A stretch of 64,000 nt of DNA from Spirosoma linguale DSM 74 (GCA_000024525.1 CP001769.1:5861001-5925000); one strand, 5' to 3'. Shown: positions 16,879 through 26,487, counted from the stretch's first letter. The notes: generated by a model not told the origin, from the sequence alone. Made by a program: numbers and translations.

Positions 16879-19800
16879 TTAGTAGTGGATAGTTAACGTG
16901 ACCATCGTGCCTCTAGGGTTGGAATCTACCACTAGGTCCCCTTTTAGATAGGCAGCCCGGGAGCGGATATTGCGCAGTCCGGCTCCGGCGGCTGGGCGGT
17001 GTGAGGCTAAGTAGCCGAGGCCATCATCTTCCACCAGCAGGCATACTTGTTCGGGATGGAAAATCAACTGTACTGTGATGTGTCGCGCCCGGGCATGTTT
17101 AAGGGCATTGTTGATGAGTTCAACGGCGATGCGATAGACGATGAGTTCGGTTTCCAAATCGAGCCGACGTTGTTGCCCAAAGGTAACGAAGAGAAAAACA
17201 GGGGTTGAACTGACCTGCCGCTGTCTGATGGCTTCGCCCAGAATTTCCGCCAGGCCCAGCCGGCTGAACTCGGGCGGCATCAGGTTATGGGAGATAAAAC
17301 GCAGATCACCAATGGCCTTTCCCATCAGACGGATAGGCATCTCTAATTCTTGCCTTAAAGACGGTAATGTTTCCAGCTGTCCTTTAATAGTCGACAGTGT
17401 CGCCCCCAGATCGTCGTGGAGATCCGCTGCCAGCCGTTGCCGTTCTTCCTCCTGAGCCTGGAGCACTTTCTTTAACTCATGCCGTTGCCTGCGCAGTTTG
17501 ACCCGGGTGTAGAACCGAATGGTTATCCCCATCCCCAACAGTAAACTGATTAGGGCCATAAGCCGAAACCAGTTTGTTTGCCACCAAGGCGGCTCAATGG
17601 TTAGCCCGAAAGAGGTACCCGTTTGATTCCATACCCCATCATTATTGGCCGCTTTTACTCGAAATCGGTAGTGCCCGGGAGCCAGGTTGGTGTAGCTCGC
17701 AAACCGTCGGGCATTGCTGAACACCCACTGTTTATCTAAGCCCACTAGTTGAAACGCATATTGATTCTTCTCGGGCCGATGAAAGTTCAGCGCCACAAAC
17801 TCAATGGTTAAAAAGTTTTCGTCATGTGCCAGCGTCAGTTGCCGTTGGGGCAGGGGGCGCCTTTGGTTCATCACCGTTAAACCGGTGATGTAAACCGAGG
17901 GAGGGGTTGTGTTGTCCTGAATGCTATCAGGATTGAACCCAAAAAATCCATTACGAGTACCAAACCAGAGTCTGCCCTGCCGTTTATAAACGGCGCCCGT
18001 ATTGAACTCGTCATCGGGCAACCCATCCCTTTGCTCGTAATTGCGAACGTGCTGGGTAATCCGGTCGAAGCGGCTAAGCCCCCGCGCCGTCCCTAGCCAT
18101 AAATTACCCTGATCATCATCAATGATACTAAGAATTCGATTACTGGGCAGTCCCTCATGGGTAGTATAAACCTGAACCCTACCGGTCCGGGGATCCAGTC
18201 GGTTTAAACCGCCCAGTCCTGTGCCCGCCCAAATCATCCCCTGGTGATCTTCGTAGAGGCATCGAATCTCTTTGTCATTCAAGTGAGAAGCCCGGGACTC
18301 ATAGGCAGGCAGGTAATGTATAAATCGCCCTGATCGGGGATTGAGCCGATTGATACCCCCTCCCCCGGTTGCAACGTAGATGTCCCCGCTGCGGCTGGCC
18401 AGTAGCTGGTAAATAAACGCATTGTTCAATCCAGCGGTATTCCCGGGGTGGTGATAATAGTAGGTCGAGCGGGAATGGGTAAGATCCAAAGCCGCAATGA
18501 CGGTCGTGTCTCCGGCACTATGATTGGCCACCCATAAGATTCCTGCTGAATCCTGGACAATACAGCGAACCGAAAAGGGGAAGGGGTATCGCTTGAAGTG
18601 GCCCATGGCCCGTTGATACTGATACAAACCCTTCTCGGTACCCGCCCACAGCCGTTTTTGGCGATCTTCGTACAGCGTCCATACTTTTTGCTTGGCCAGG
18701 GACGCAACTGACTTAAAGGGGCCCCTTTGGTTACTGTGGAGCTGAACTGGATTTGCCGCGACTAAGTCATGTTGAAAGCTTCCGTCCATACTACCGGCAC
18801 TACTGCCCAGCCAGAGCGTGCCTGTATGGTCCTCCAGTAACGTATTGATGTAGTTATGATTTAAACTTGTGGAGGCTAATGTCGGAATGATCTGATAAGC
18901 CGAAAAAGCTTTCGTATAGGCCGGCGTTTTGTTAACACCATGGTTGGTGCCAACCCAAAACGATCCCGTCCGGTCTTCATACAGGGACTGGATACTGTTA
19001 TTACTTAGGCTACCCGGGACCGATCGATCTTCCGTATAGGTAGTGACCTGATCGGTGTTTGGGTCAACCCGTTGTAAACCCTCGCCGGTTGCCAGCCAAA
19101 CCTCTCCCCGTCGATTGGCATAAATCCCATTATATCGGATCGATTTTGTGAGTAGCCCCCTGGGGTTGTACCGGGTAAACCGCAGAGGAGTCCCTCCGGC
19201 ATCCAGACGCCACACGCCCCCTTCCAGACTACCCGCCCATAGAATTCCTTTGCTGTCAAGCAATAAAGAGGAGATAAAGGGCTGTTTAAATTGTCCATTC
19301 CGGATGTTAATCGCCGTAAAGGTGCCCGTGCGGGGATCGAACCGGCTTACGCCCTGTATACCACCCACCCAGTAGTTTCCGGAAGCATCCTGGGTAATCG
19401 CCACCGGATAAGCGGGTTTGGCATACCGGGTAAACCGGCGGGTGGCGGGATCAAAGCGCGCCAGCCCCCCCCCGCTGGCTACCCAGAGTCCCCCTGTTTG
19501 ATCCTCATGGATGGAAAACAACGTGTTCCAGGCATTTTCCCGATTCCGCCCCAGTTCAAAGGCGGTTACTTGACCCGTTCGTTTATCAATTTGATGCAAG
19601 CCTCCCCCCAGGGTAGCCGCCCACAATCGTCCCTTCCGATCTTCATGGATATCCGTGATGATGTTATGATGTAGGGTGTTCTGCGGGTCGTTCGGATCCG
19701 CTTTGAATACGGTAAAGGAATAACCATCGTACTTGTTTAGGCCGTCATGGGTGCCAAACCACATAAACCCTTCCCTGTCCTGGCAAATACTTCGAACTGT

Positions 19801-19953
19801 ACTTTGAGAAAGTCCCTGAGCGGTTGACAGGTGGTCAAAGATTAGGGTAGACTGCCCCCAGCTACCCAGCGGCAAGGCATTAATAAAAAGCAGAGACATG
19901 AACCCGGTCCGACATAGGCGGATGAGTCGTGAGTAGTAAGGGTGATTATCCAT
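16879..19953 (-). CDS. Membrane histidine kinase with periplasmic propeller sensor
   Basis: This 1024-residue protein has a signal sequence, then about 14 two-component-regulator propeller repeats (units such as EDRTGSFWVGTNHGVNK, EDRKGRLWAATLGGGL) forming two beta-propellers. Next come a Y_Y_Y domain (about 700-780) and one transmembrane helix (near RLMALISLLLGMGITIRFY). The cytoplasmic kinase part has a HisKA_3 H-box (LAADLHDDLGATLSTIKGQ), an N-box (ELINNALKHARA) and a D/G-box (LLVEDDGLGY). The layout is that of the Bacteroidota two-protein version of hybrid systems. A ligand binding between the propellers would control phosphorylation of the adjacent NarL-type regulator. The ligand is unknown. 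Confidence 0.93.
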   Translation of the reverse strand: MDNHPYYSRLIRLCRTGFMSLLFINALPLGSWGQSTLIFDHLSTAQGLSQSTVRSICQDREGFMWFGTHDGLNKYDGYSFTVFKADPNDPQNTLHHNIITDIHEDRKGRLWAATLGGGLHQIDKRTGQVTAFELGRNRENAWNTLFSIHEDQTGGLWVASGGGLARFDPATRRFTRYAKPAYPVAITQDASGNYWVGGIQGVSRFDPRTGTFTAINIRNGQFKQPFISSLLLDSKGILWAGSLEGGVWRLDAGGTPLRFTRYNPRGLLTKSIRYNGIYANRRGEVWLATGEGLQRVDPNTDQVTTYTEDRSVPGSLSNNSIQSLYEDRTGSFWVGTNHGVNKTPAYTKAFSAYQIIPTLASTSLNHNYINTLLEDHTGTLWLGSSAGSMDGSFQHDLVAANPVQLHSNQRGPFKSVASLAKQKVWTLYEDRQKRLWAGTEKGLYQYQRAMGHFKRYPFPFSVRCIVQDSAGILWVANHSAGDTTVIAALDLTHSRSTYYYHHPGNTAGLNNAFIYQLLASRSGDIYVATGGGGINRLNPRSGRFIHYLPAYESRASHLNDKEIRCLYEDHQGMIWAGTGLGGLNRLDPRTGRVQVYTTHEGLPSNRILSIIDDDQGNLWLGTARGLSRFDRITQHVRNYEQRDGLPDDEFNTGAVYKRQGRLWFGTRNGFFGFNPDSIQDNTTPPSVYITGLTVMNQRRPLPQRQLTLAHDENFLTIEFVALNFHRPEKNQYAFQLVGLDKQWVFSNARRFASYTNLAPGHYRFRVKAANNDGVWNQTGTSFGLTIEPPWWQTNWFRLMALISLLLGMGITIRFYTRVKLRRQRHELKKVLQAQEEERQRLAADLHDDLGATLSTIKGQLETLPSLRQELEMPIRLMGKAIGDLRFISHNLMPPEFSRLGLAEILGEAIRQRQVSSTPVFLFVTFGQQRRLDLETELIVYRIAVELINNALKHARARHITVQLIFHPEQVCLLVEDDGLGYLASHRPAAGAGLRNIRSRAAYLKGDLVVDSNPRGTMVTLTIHY

Positions 19954-19987
19954 TTAACGAACGTAGTAAACGAAAGGTGGGCGACAA

Positions 19988-20005
19988 ATACCCATTTAGG
20001 GGTAT
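19988..20005. promoter_or_regulatory. Candidate operator ATACCC-N-GGGTAT (copy 1)
   Basis: ATACCCATTTAGGGGTAT is a near-perfect inverted repeat. It lies in the divergent region between the histidine kinase gene and the 147-residue secreted protein. A closely related site occurs at 20835-20853 before the DUF1059 gene. The shared ATACCCATTT core and the location next to a two-component system suggest a binding site of the NarL-type regulator, but this is inference. Confidence 0.4.
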
Positions 20006-20089
20006 GGTTTTCGCTGACAGAAGCCGTGAGCTTTGTTAAACCATTCCAGACCTGGTAATGATTGAACAATAGTGAACTAGCCCTATACG

Positions 20090-20533
20090 ATGTTTCATGC
20101 TATCCGTCTCCCGCTACTGACCAGCCTGCTGGTTTTAACCTCGTTGCTCAGTCAGAGCCAATCATTACCCTTGCGGGCTAAACTAAACGAAACGGTTTGG
20201 GTAATCGCCTATCCCGTCAAGGCCACTAAACGAACACAATACGAACATTTTATCCATGACATCTTTTGGCCTGGTGCAAAGAACTTAGCGGCCCCGGAAC
20301 AAAAGGTGTTTCGACAAACTCGAGTCATGCATCCAATAAAAGCCGAAGCCGACGGCTCCTATACTTACTTGTTTATCATGGATCCGGTCATTCCGGGCGC
20401 TGATTACGGCATTGAAAGCCTACTTAAAAAAATGTACGGGCCACAAAAGGGAGCAAAGTATTTCTCGCTCTTCAAGGAGTCAGTAATTGAGAGAAACTAT
20501 ACTGCCTATCGGGTTACCCAATCAAAGGATTGA
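20090..20533 (+). CDS. Small exported protein of unknown function
   Basis: This 147-residue protein has a signal peptide (PLLTSLLVLTSLLSQSQS). The mature part contains WVIAYPVKATKRTQYEHFIHDIFWPGAKN and TYLFIMDPVIPGADYGIESLLKKMYG. The strand-helix pattern with tyrosines recalls dimeric alpha/beta-barrel or antibiotic-biosynthesis-monooxygenase-like proteins, but no diagnostic residue is visible. It is divergent from the histidine kinase gene and shares its control region, so it may be a target of that two-component system. Confidence 0.65.
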   Translation: MFHAIRLPLLTSLLVLTSLLSQSQSLPLRAKLNETVWVIAYPVKATKRTQYEHFIHDIFWPGAKNLAAPEQKVFRQTRVMHPIKAEADGSYTYLFIMDPVIPGADYGIESLLKKMYGPQKGAKYFSLFKESVIERNYTAYRVTQSKD

Positions 20534-20915
20534 AATTGATACCTTCCTTTGGGCTAACACATTGTACAGACGACTAAGGTCTACGCGCATTAGTCAGATG
20601 GCAGATAGTGTCGTGGTGCACAAATTAAAGGTAAGCCTTGGTTTTGTCTTAGACAAATTAGTGGATCGTCCGTAGATCCAAAGCGCCTAAAAGATGGACG
20701 GTACCATCATCTAGCAGCTACAAGTAGGCTTTATAGCTTCTGCAAAGGACGTTATTTAACCACGGGTTGGCCTCTTTCCACCCCCAGCATCTTGTTAGAT
20801 TGCCTCAAAATGCCGGCTCTACTACCTGGTAAAAATACCCATTTGTGGGGATAATTCAGTAACGACTGTTCCTGGACTTTTGCTTATCGCACTACAAACC
20901 CTAATCAAGCTGATT
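20534..20915. other. Intergenic stretch before the DUF1059 gene
   Basis: These 382 bases contain no gene I can support; a short frame at 20487-20675 is an overlap artefact. The region holds the candidate operator copy at 20835-20853. No terminator with a T-tract was recognised. Confidence 0.45.
20835..20853. promoter_or_regulatory. Candidate operator ATACCC-N-GGGGATA (copy 2)
   Basis: ATACCCATTTGTGGGGATA shares its left half and the ATTT centre with the site at 19988-20005 and is an imperfect inverted repeat. It lies 63 bp upstream of the DUF1059 start and so could control the plus-strand genes from 20916 onwards. Confidence 0.35.
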
Positions 20916-21059
20916 ATGAAAGTTTTACATTGCAACGACGCCGGATTTGACTGCAAGGGCATTATACGCGCCCAAAGCGCGGATGAAGTGCTCAAGCTGG
21001 TTGCTCAACACGCTGAACAGGTGCATCAGGTAACCATAACACCCGAAATGGCCTTTTAA
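20916..21059 (+). CDS. DUF1059 small protein
   Basis: This 47-residue protein (MKVLHCNDAGFDCKGIIRA onwards) has the two-cysteine pattern C-N-D-A-G-x-D-C followed by SADEVLKLVAQHAEQVH. This is the DUF1059 family of very small, probably metal-binding cytoplasmic proteins. The frame is complete from ATG to TAA. It lies 43 bp before the collagen-like lipoprotein gene and may share its transcript. Confidence 0.8.
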   Translation: MKVLHCNDAGFDCKGIIRAQSADEVLKLVAQHAEQVHQVTITPEMAF

Positions 21060-21102
21060 ATCAGAAACCTGATTCGGGAAGATGTCTATTAACCCCATCC
21101 TA

Positions 21103-21696
21103 ATGAAAACGTACCGTTCTATTTGTTTTCTTGCACTGCTTATTGGCTTACTCTTACCGTCCTGTAAAGGACCCGCAGGAGATCCCGGACCAGTAGGGGC
21201 TACCGGAACCACGGGTAATCCTGGGCCCACCGGAGCAACAGGGCCAGCCGGTCCCAAAGGAGATGCGGGCAATGCCAATGTGCAGCTCTTTTTGTTTAAC
21301 ACTCCCAAAACGTTTGGTTACGTCTATAGTCAAAGCGAACTTACCGATTGGATTGATCAACGGGACTATACGATTCCTGTTAGTAGTGACGTGCTGGCAA
21401 AAAGTGTGGTCCTAGTGTACTGCCAAAAGACGTTTGGTCAGTTTAGCAGCGCTCAAACCTTTCAGTTACCCGTCACCTTTCCAACGGCGGGCGATGGCTC
21501 CTTACAGTATCTTATTGAGTCAGGCAATGGAACCTCAACCATTCGGGTGTTTAGGCCAACCGGCACAACTACCTTTTCCATTGTCCTGCGCGTTGTTGTT
21601 ATTCCCGCTTCCACCATCACGAATGGTCGACTGCCAGCTAAAGCTAACGACTACCAACAAGTCCTGAAGCTTTTCAATTTGTCCGACAAACCGTAA
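21103..21696 (+). CDS. Lipoprotein with collagen-like Gly-X-Y segment
   Basis: The product is 197 residues from MKTYRSICF; an ATG seven codons upstream is less likely because it precedes the signal. A lipoprotein signal ends at LLLPSC. Directly after it come about 15 Gly-X-Y triplets (GPAGDPGPVGATGTTGNPG and onward to GPKGDAG), then a C-terminal globular domain rich in beta-strands. Such proteins display a short collagen-like stalk at the cell surface. Neighbours 21712-25871 are also exported, which suggests an envelope-related set. Confidence 0.85.
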   Translation: MKTYRSICFLALLIGLLLPSCKGPAGDPGPVGATGTTGNPGPTGATGPAGPKGDAGNANVQLFLFNTPKTFGYVYSQSELTDWIDQRDYTIPVSSDVLAKSVVLVYCQKTFGQFSSAQTFQLPVTFPTAGDGSLQYLIESGNGTSTIRVFRPTGTTTFSIVLRVVVIPASTITNGRLPAKANDYQQVLKLFNLSDKP

Positions 21697-21711
21697 TTAA
21701 CTTTTAGCCTT

Positions 21712-22677
21712 ATGTCACGACTATTTGTGAAAACAGCAGCGATATCGCTGTTGGTCGTTATTGCCATGTCACACCAGGGCTGTAATAAAGAATCCGTCGA
21801 TCCGTATCCTTCAATTGAGTGGGAGTCGTCAGACTGTTCAATTAGTGGATACGGAGGTTTGTCCAACCAATCTGTTAATTGGTCTGGGGCAAGGGCCAGA
21901 TTCAGTGGCAGCAGCAAAGTATTTACACTCCAGCTTATGAATGCGGGAACCAGCGGCTCGTTTATCCTGCCCGGTAAGGGCTGGCTTACGATCAGTCTTC
22001 ATCTGGATACAGACGAAAATATAACGATCCCTGTCACCAATAAACTGCCGTCTTCTCTGCCCGCTGATGTTCCGTTGAATGAAGCCACGATTGTATATAC
22101 TGACGCCCAAACCGGTCAGCGATCTTATCTGGAGGGGAAATTAAAGGTAGGGAGGTATAGGTTAACTCGTGGAGAAGGAAAATTTGAGATGGACGCTAAT
22201 CTGGATGGCCTGAAACTACCCAACAACGGGGGGAGCTTTTATGGTGATCTATCGATTGAGGGTCAAACCTCCAGTGGAGGTGACAATTCTATCGTGGGGG
22301 GAACCAACAAGGCCTGCCGGGAAAGAACGTTAAATTTTAATCTGACTTACTCGGCAGCCGGTACAGTTACAAAAGCTGGATCGCTATGCTTAAAGATTAC
22401 GGTCAATGGAGCGGTTAAATATTTTCAGGCCTGTAATCTTAATCCACCCGGAAATGGTCTTCAGCGGACCCAGTTCGCCAATGTGGATTTTCCAGTGGGT
22501 ATTGTCGATAAAGCAACAACGTTCAATTACACGATTGAATCTACTAACACGTGTTGCTCTGGCTCATCCATCTACTACTCAATTGGTCCAGTTAGCAGTT
22601 CCTCCCGATTGGATTGCATTCCGTCAACTCAGCTACCGGGTACTGATGAAATTTCCGTCACGTTTCAATATAAATGA
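21712..22677 (+). CDS. Lipoprotein of unknown function
   Basis: This 321-residue protein has a lipoprotein signal (SLLVVIAMSHQGC). The mature part is rich in Ser, Gly, Thr and Asn with beta-strand-like alternation (FTLQLMNAGTSGSFILPGKG; LTISLHLDTDENITIPV). Several cysteines sit in the C-terminal half (CREREL-like C, CLKI, CNLN, CCSG, C near the end) and could form disulfides. No family was recognised. It begins 15 bp after the collagen-like gene, so it is in the same operon. Confidence 0.65.
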   Translation: MSRLFVKTAAISLLVVIAMSHQGCNKESVDPYPSIEWESSDCSISGYGGLSNQSVNWSGARARFSGSSKVFTLQLMNAGTSGSFILPGKGWLTISLHLDTDENITIPVTNKLPSSLPADVPLNEATIVYTDAQTGQRSYLEGKLKVGRYRLTRGEGKFEMDANLDGLKLPNNGGSFYGDLSIEGQTSSGGDNSIVGGTNKACRERTLNFNLTYSAAGTVTKAGSLCLKITVNGAVKYFQACNLNPPGNGLQRTQFANVDFPVGIVDKATTFNYTIESTNTCCSGSSIYYSIGPVSSSSRLDCIPSTQLPGTDEISVTFQYK

Positions 22678-22932
22678 TTGAATCAGAGACGCGCTTAGGA
22701 TTCTACACAGTACAAAACTTACAGTTGGTACCCGTGTAAAGCATTTCCAAATGCAGCAGTTGGCAAGGTACACTGTTCTAGTAAGAATAGCCTATAAACA
22801 TCATTACAGAAAGGACTTACCTGATACAAGACGGGGCTAAAATCATTATAAAACAGGCAAAGGTAGCCGTGCTATGTGGTGAGTCCACTGATCCTGAAAA
22901 TCCGCCATTTTATTACTCTATCTAAACTTTTC

Positions 22933-23694
22933 ATGAAAAGAAACTCATTTGTTCGTCAACTGACATTATTATCAGTGATAATCATCTCGGTCTGGAACTG
23001 CAAAACAGATAAGGAACAACCTACACCAGTTATTAATAATGGGAATACTGGATCAAGTAACGGGAGCTCCAACGGAACGGGTGCGGATCAAACTGGAACC
23101 GCAACGTTTTATACTAAACAAGATCTGGGTGTTGGTCCCATCACAGTGTATGTGGACGGGAAGCTTGAAGGAACCATCTCGCACTATCACACCAATGGAG
23201 TAACCTGTGGACAGGGTGATGTTAATGTAATAAAATCGGCCGGAACATACAGTATGAAAGCGACAGGGGGCAGTCAGGTATGGAATGGTTCAATAACAAT
23301 AAAGAATGGGGTTTGTATATCACAGGAATTCATCAAAAACAACTCGACCGATGGTTCGGGAACCGGAAGCGGATCCGGCGTAACAGCCACCTGTGATTTT
23401 ACTGCTTGGAATAAACTTGTCGAAATTACACGGTATGAATATAAAGCTACGGGTGGGTGTTCAAGTCCATCAGGTGAAACGAACTTATCCATTAAAAATA
23501 ACGCCACAGTGTTGATGGATGCAAAATTTTGTATGCAACAACCTGATGGTAAGTGGTCTTGTGGCGCGTGGGACAATGTCAAGCCGGGCGGTCTGTTTGC
23601 CAACAACTACTGGATATGCGGAAAATCTCAGGCGTTAAAGATATGGGCCAAGCCATCGTCAGTCGGGAATAAATGTCCCTTTCCCGCACCATGA
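22933..23694 (+). CDS. Lipoprotein with Gly/Ser/Asn-rich linkers
   Basis: The product is 253 residues from MKRNSFVRQ; an upstream start 19 codons earlier precedes the signal. The lipobox is VIIISVWNC. Two low-complexity linkers (GNTGSSNGSSNGTGADQTG, and DGSGTGSGSGV) separate two small domains, each with paired cysteines (TCGQG and C-I-S; TCDF, GGCSSPSG, FCMQQ, SCGAW, WICG, KCPF). The disulfide-like pattern fits a surface protein. No family was recognised. Confidence 0.65.
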   Translation: MKRNSFVRQLTLLSVIIISVWNCKTDKEQPTPVINNGNTGSSNGSSNGTGADQTGTATFYTKQDLGVGPITVYVDGKLEGTISHYHTNGVTCGQGDVNVIKSAGTYSMKATGGSQVWNGSITIKNGVCISQEFIKNNSTDGSGTGSGSGVTATCDFTAWNKLVEITRYEYKATGGCSSPSGETNLSIKNNATVLMDAKFCMQQPDGKWSCGAWDNVKPGGLFANNYWICGKSQALKIWAKPSSVGNKCPFPAP

Positions 23695-23744
23695 GAGCAC
23701 TAGTTAACGGATTAAATTTTATTCACGTACATAACTTCGTCAGT

Positions 23745-25019
23745 ATGAAAAAGATCTATGTTATCGTCATCACGATCGTTAACTTACTGATAACTGCTAA
23801 TCATTCGGTCTACGCACAATGGGCAGGAACCATTGATAACCCCAAAAAACCAACGCTGCCCCCCAAGCCGTCAACCCCAGGTAGTAGCTCTGGTTATACG
23901 GGTTACCCCGTTGTTCAGGGTGATGGCGGTGAATCGAAAATGGCAGAGCAGTATAGGGAAGCCGCTCAAAAGTATAGGGAAGCCGCTCAAAATACGAAAT
24001 GTGCCGAAAATCAAATTTACTATTCAGCTCAGGCAACCTATTATAGTTGTTTGGCCGATCAATTGAGAATTGGTTCTACCGCTAAATGCCCTAAACCCAC
24101 TCAGCAACTAGCCAATTGTGCCGATGACGACCCAAAAAAAAGCTCTGCCAGCAGTCAATCACTGGAAACTAATTCAGGGCAGGTAGAGCAGCAGATTCGG
24201 GCACGGGCTACCAATAGTAATGATGCCATCAACCGAACGTTGTACGATCAACAGTTGCAGCTGGGTAGTTTACTTAAGGACCCTGTTCAGCAACGTGATT
24301 ATTACAACGCCATCAATAAACAGCAGGCCGAGACCCAAGCGATGAATCAGGGGGTTGAGGCTGTTGGTAACCTACTCATAAGCCTTTTTGACGCCAAAAA
24401 AGAACGAAAGGTGCAGGAAAAAGCACAAGCCGAAAGAAAAGCTGCTTATGAAGAACGAATGGCGGAAAAGCGGGAAGAGGCTCGCCTGGCAGAAGAAGAA
24501 CGATTGGAAGAGGAACGTCGAAGGCTGACATTACTTCGCCAAAAACGGGAGTACATCTTATCGCCAGCCAAGGAAAAACAGCTCCCTTCGGCACATACCG
24601 ATAGCCGGACACAGTTGCTTTATTACTTGCCGTATGCGGTTTTGGAGGAGACACATATCTGGCTGGCAGCCGAGCCATTTGCTATTACCCGATACGCGGA
24701 TGGGAGCTGGCCATTATTGAGGGATATAGAAACGCAAATTCACCAGACATTACAAAAAGACTACGACTTAACTGAAGTGCCGATAATCTTGTCCGGTTTT
24801 TACACTCAGCTAAAAGAGGCCGAGTTAGCTCGCACAGAAATAACGATCCGTAGTCTCACTCAAACAGGCTTTTTCGTACACCCGTTTTCGTTTGGTTTCC
24901 CTGTTGCTAAAGCAACAAATAATACGCCAACTGATTTCTGGGGAGAAAAGAAAGCTCCGCCTACCAAGCCAAAATCGGTTGAAAAATCGAAGCCAAAACC
25001 CTCTTTCTGGAACAATTAA
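23745..25019 (+). CDS. Exported coiled-coil protein
   Basis: The product is 424 residues from MKKIYVIVI, with a signal peptide ending HSVYAQ. A proline-rich segment follows, then a helical region that begins with an exact 21-bp tandem duplication (23950-23970 and 23971-23991, encoding KYREAAQ-type heptads). Residues about 240-290 form a highly charged coiled coil (EKAQAERKAAYEERMAEKRE and onward). The C-terminal 130 residues look globular. No family was recognised. It lies 12 bp before the TPR-like exported protein. Confidence 0.65.
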   Translation: MKKIYVIVITIVNLLITANHSVYAQWAGTIDNPKKPTLPPKPSTPGSSSGYTGYPVVQGDGGESKMAEQYREAAQKYREAAQNTKCAENQIYYSAQATYYSCLADQLRIGSTAKCPKPTQQLANCADDDPKKSSASSQSLETNSGQVEQQIRARATNSNDAINRTLYDQQLQLGSLLKDPVQQRDYYNAINKQQAETQAMNQGVEAVGNLLISLFDAKKERKVQEKAQAERKAAYEERMAEKREEARLAEEERLEEERRRLTLLRQKREYILSPAKEKQLPSAHTDSRTQLLYYLPYAVLEETHIWLAAEPFAITRYADGSWPLLRDIETQIHQTLQKDYDLTEVPIILSGFYTQLKEAELARTEITIRSLTQTGFFVHPFSFGFPVAKATNNTPTDFWGEKKAPPTKPKSVEKSKPKPSFWNN

Positions 25020-25031
25020 CCCCTAACTTGT

Positions 25032-25871
25032 ATGAAACACTTAGTGCACGCCTGCTTCCTCTACCTTTTGCTTTTGGGTAGTAGCTCATTCGCCCAGACA
25101 ACGGACCAAAAAGCTCAATCGGCCTATCTGACGGCCAATGATGCCTATGAGAAAGGGAATTATATGGAAGCCGCCAACTACCTTAAGCAAGCTCGTGACT
25201 TGCTGGGTAAGACTAACACCAAAATTCAGTACCTGCTGGTGAAAGCCCTGATGGACGCGATGGACTATTTGGCCGCCGACGCAGAACTGAAAACCTACTT
25301 TGAAGTAACTCCCGAAACGCTTCGCGATGATCGCTATAACGAAATGGTGAAAAATGTGGTGTTTGTTGAACAAAAACGCAAACAGCAGGAAGATGAAAAG
25401 GAAAGGATCTTTAGAGAGCAAGAACAAAATCGTTTACAGCAAACAAAACAGGCTGAATTGACAAGATTACGTACAATTTATGACTCAAAGTTAAGAATTT
25501 CTGACTTAAAGCTTAAAATTCCACAAAACCAACGTAGGGTTAGTGGTAAAACAGTAAAAGGGGTAGTTATGACGTTCGTCACTGTTGGCTTTGCTTATTA
25601 TTTCCTTTCAAGCGGAACTTCTAAGGATAATAATCTTAGTAAAAATGATGGTACACTTGATGCAGTAGTTGGATCAATAGGGACTAGTCTATTCCTTTTG
25701 TGCACTATTTCCTCATTTCATAATGCCAAGCGATTACGCCGAGAGACACGAGAGCTTCGTCAAGAACTTGATGGTTTAGAAGGAAGCGATAATCAAAAGC
25801 AAATATCTTTTACTCCATTCTACACTCCCCATCTGCAAACTGCTGGGCTGGCATTTCGTATGCGGTTTTGA
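25032..25871 (+). CDS. Exported TPR-like protein with two hydrophobic helices
   Basis: This 279-residue protein has a signal peptide (FLYLLLLGSSSFAQ). A TPR-like pair follows (YEKGNYMEAANYLKQARDLL, YLLVKALMDAMDYLAADAEL), then a charged coiled-coil stretch (VEQKRKQQEDEKERIFREQE). Two hydrophobic segments (VMTFVTVGFAYYFLSS and GSIGTSLFLLCTISS) precede a final coiled coil. The last residues (AGLAFRMRF) look like a C-terminal beta-strand. It probably assembles with the preceding coiled-coil protein in the periplasm or inner membrane. Function unknown. Confidence 0.65.
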   Translation: MKHLVHACFLYLLLLGSSSFAQTTDQKAQSAYLTANDAYEKGNYMEAANYLKQARDLLGKTNTKIQYLLVKALMDAMDYLAADAELKTYFEVTPETLRDDRYNEMVKNVVFVEQKRKQQEDEKERIFREQEQNRLQQTKQAELTRLRTIYDSKLRISDLKLKIPQNQRRVSGKTVKGVVMTFVTVGFAYYFLSSGTSKDNNLSKNDGTLDAVVGSIGTSLFLLCTISSFHNAKRLRRETRELRQELDGLEGSDNQKQISFTPFYTPHLQTAGLAFRMRF

Positions 25872-25908
25872 CGTAATTTTCTAACAATGAATTAGTTGCA
25901 CCAAGAAA

Positions 25909-26487
25909 ATGAAAAATTTATTCGTCCTACTCGTCCTTATTGTTTTCGCTTCTCTACGCTCCGCAGCCCAACAGATTTACGAGGCAGCTATTGATCCGGA
26001 ACCAATTGCCGCTGCCCAACGCAAAACGAACTGGTGCTGGGCAGCCGGTTGTGAAATGCTTGCTAAATCACAGGGTGTAGAGGTACCTCAAGAATGGTTC
26101 GTGGAGCGCATTTTTGGCCCCCGTCTACCAAATTTCCCTACAGGTGGTAGCTTTGAACCAATTCGCCGGGCACTCACTGGAACATTTGAAACTAAAGATG
26201 GAGAAACGGTAAGGCTGAGGGGAGCTTACCATTATGGAGTACCGACCGACCCAGCCGGGATGATTGCTTCAATTGAAGACGAACGACCGTTTATCTTTGC
26301 CTGGGAAGGTCATGTTTATGTGTGCTACGCCTTAAAATACATTCTGCAACCGGCACTTCGAGTTATTGAGCTTGAATTAATCGACCCGCTTTTTGGTTTC
26401 GGCAGACCTATGTATAAATCATTCAACGTTTTTCGTGATAATCCTAACGCTATAGACGGTACGTTTGAACTGATTGTTAGCAAATAA
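25909..26487 (+). CDS. Exported papain-like cysteine peptidase (AvrRpt2/C70-like)
   Basis: This 192-residue protein has a signal peptide (LFVLLVLIVFASLRSAAQ). The active-site cysteine lies in KTNWCWAAGCEMLAKSQG, the NxCWAA motif typical of papain-like peptidases of the AvrRpt2/staphopain type. The catalytic histidine is in GHVYVCYALKY and a following acidic residue in LELIDPLFG. It would hydrolyse proteins outside the cytoplasm. It is the fifth exported product in a row here, which suggests a protein-processing or contact-dependent function for the set. Confidence 0.8.
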   Translation: MKNLFVLLVLIVFASLRSAAQQIYEAAIDPEPIAAAQRKTNWCWAAGCEMLAKSQGVEVPQEWFVERIFGPRLPNFPTGGSFEPIRRALTGTFETKDGETVRLRGAYHYGVPTDPAGMIASIEDERPFIFAWEGHVYVCYALKYILQPALRVIELELIDPLFGFGRPMYKSFNVFRDNPNAIDGTFELIVSK

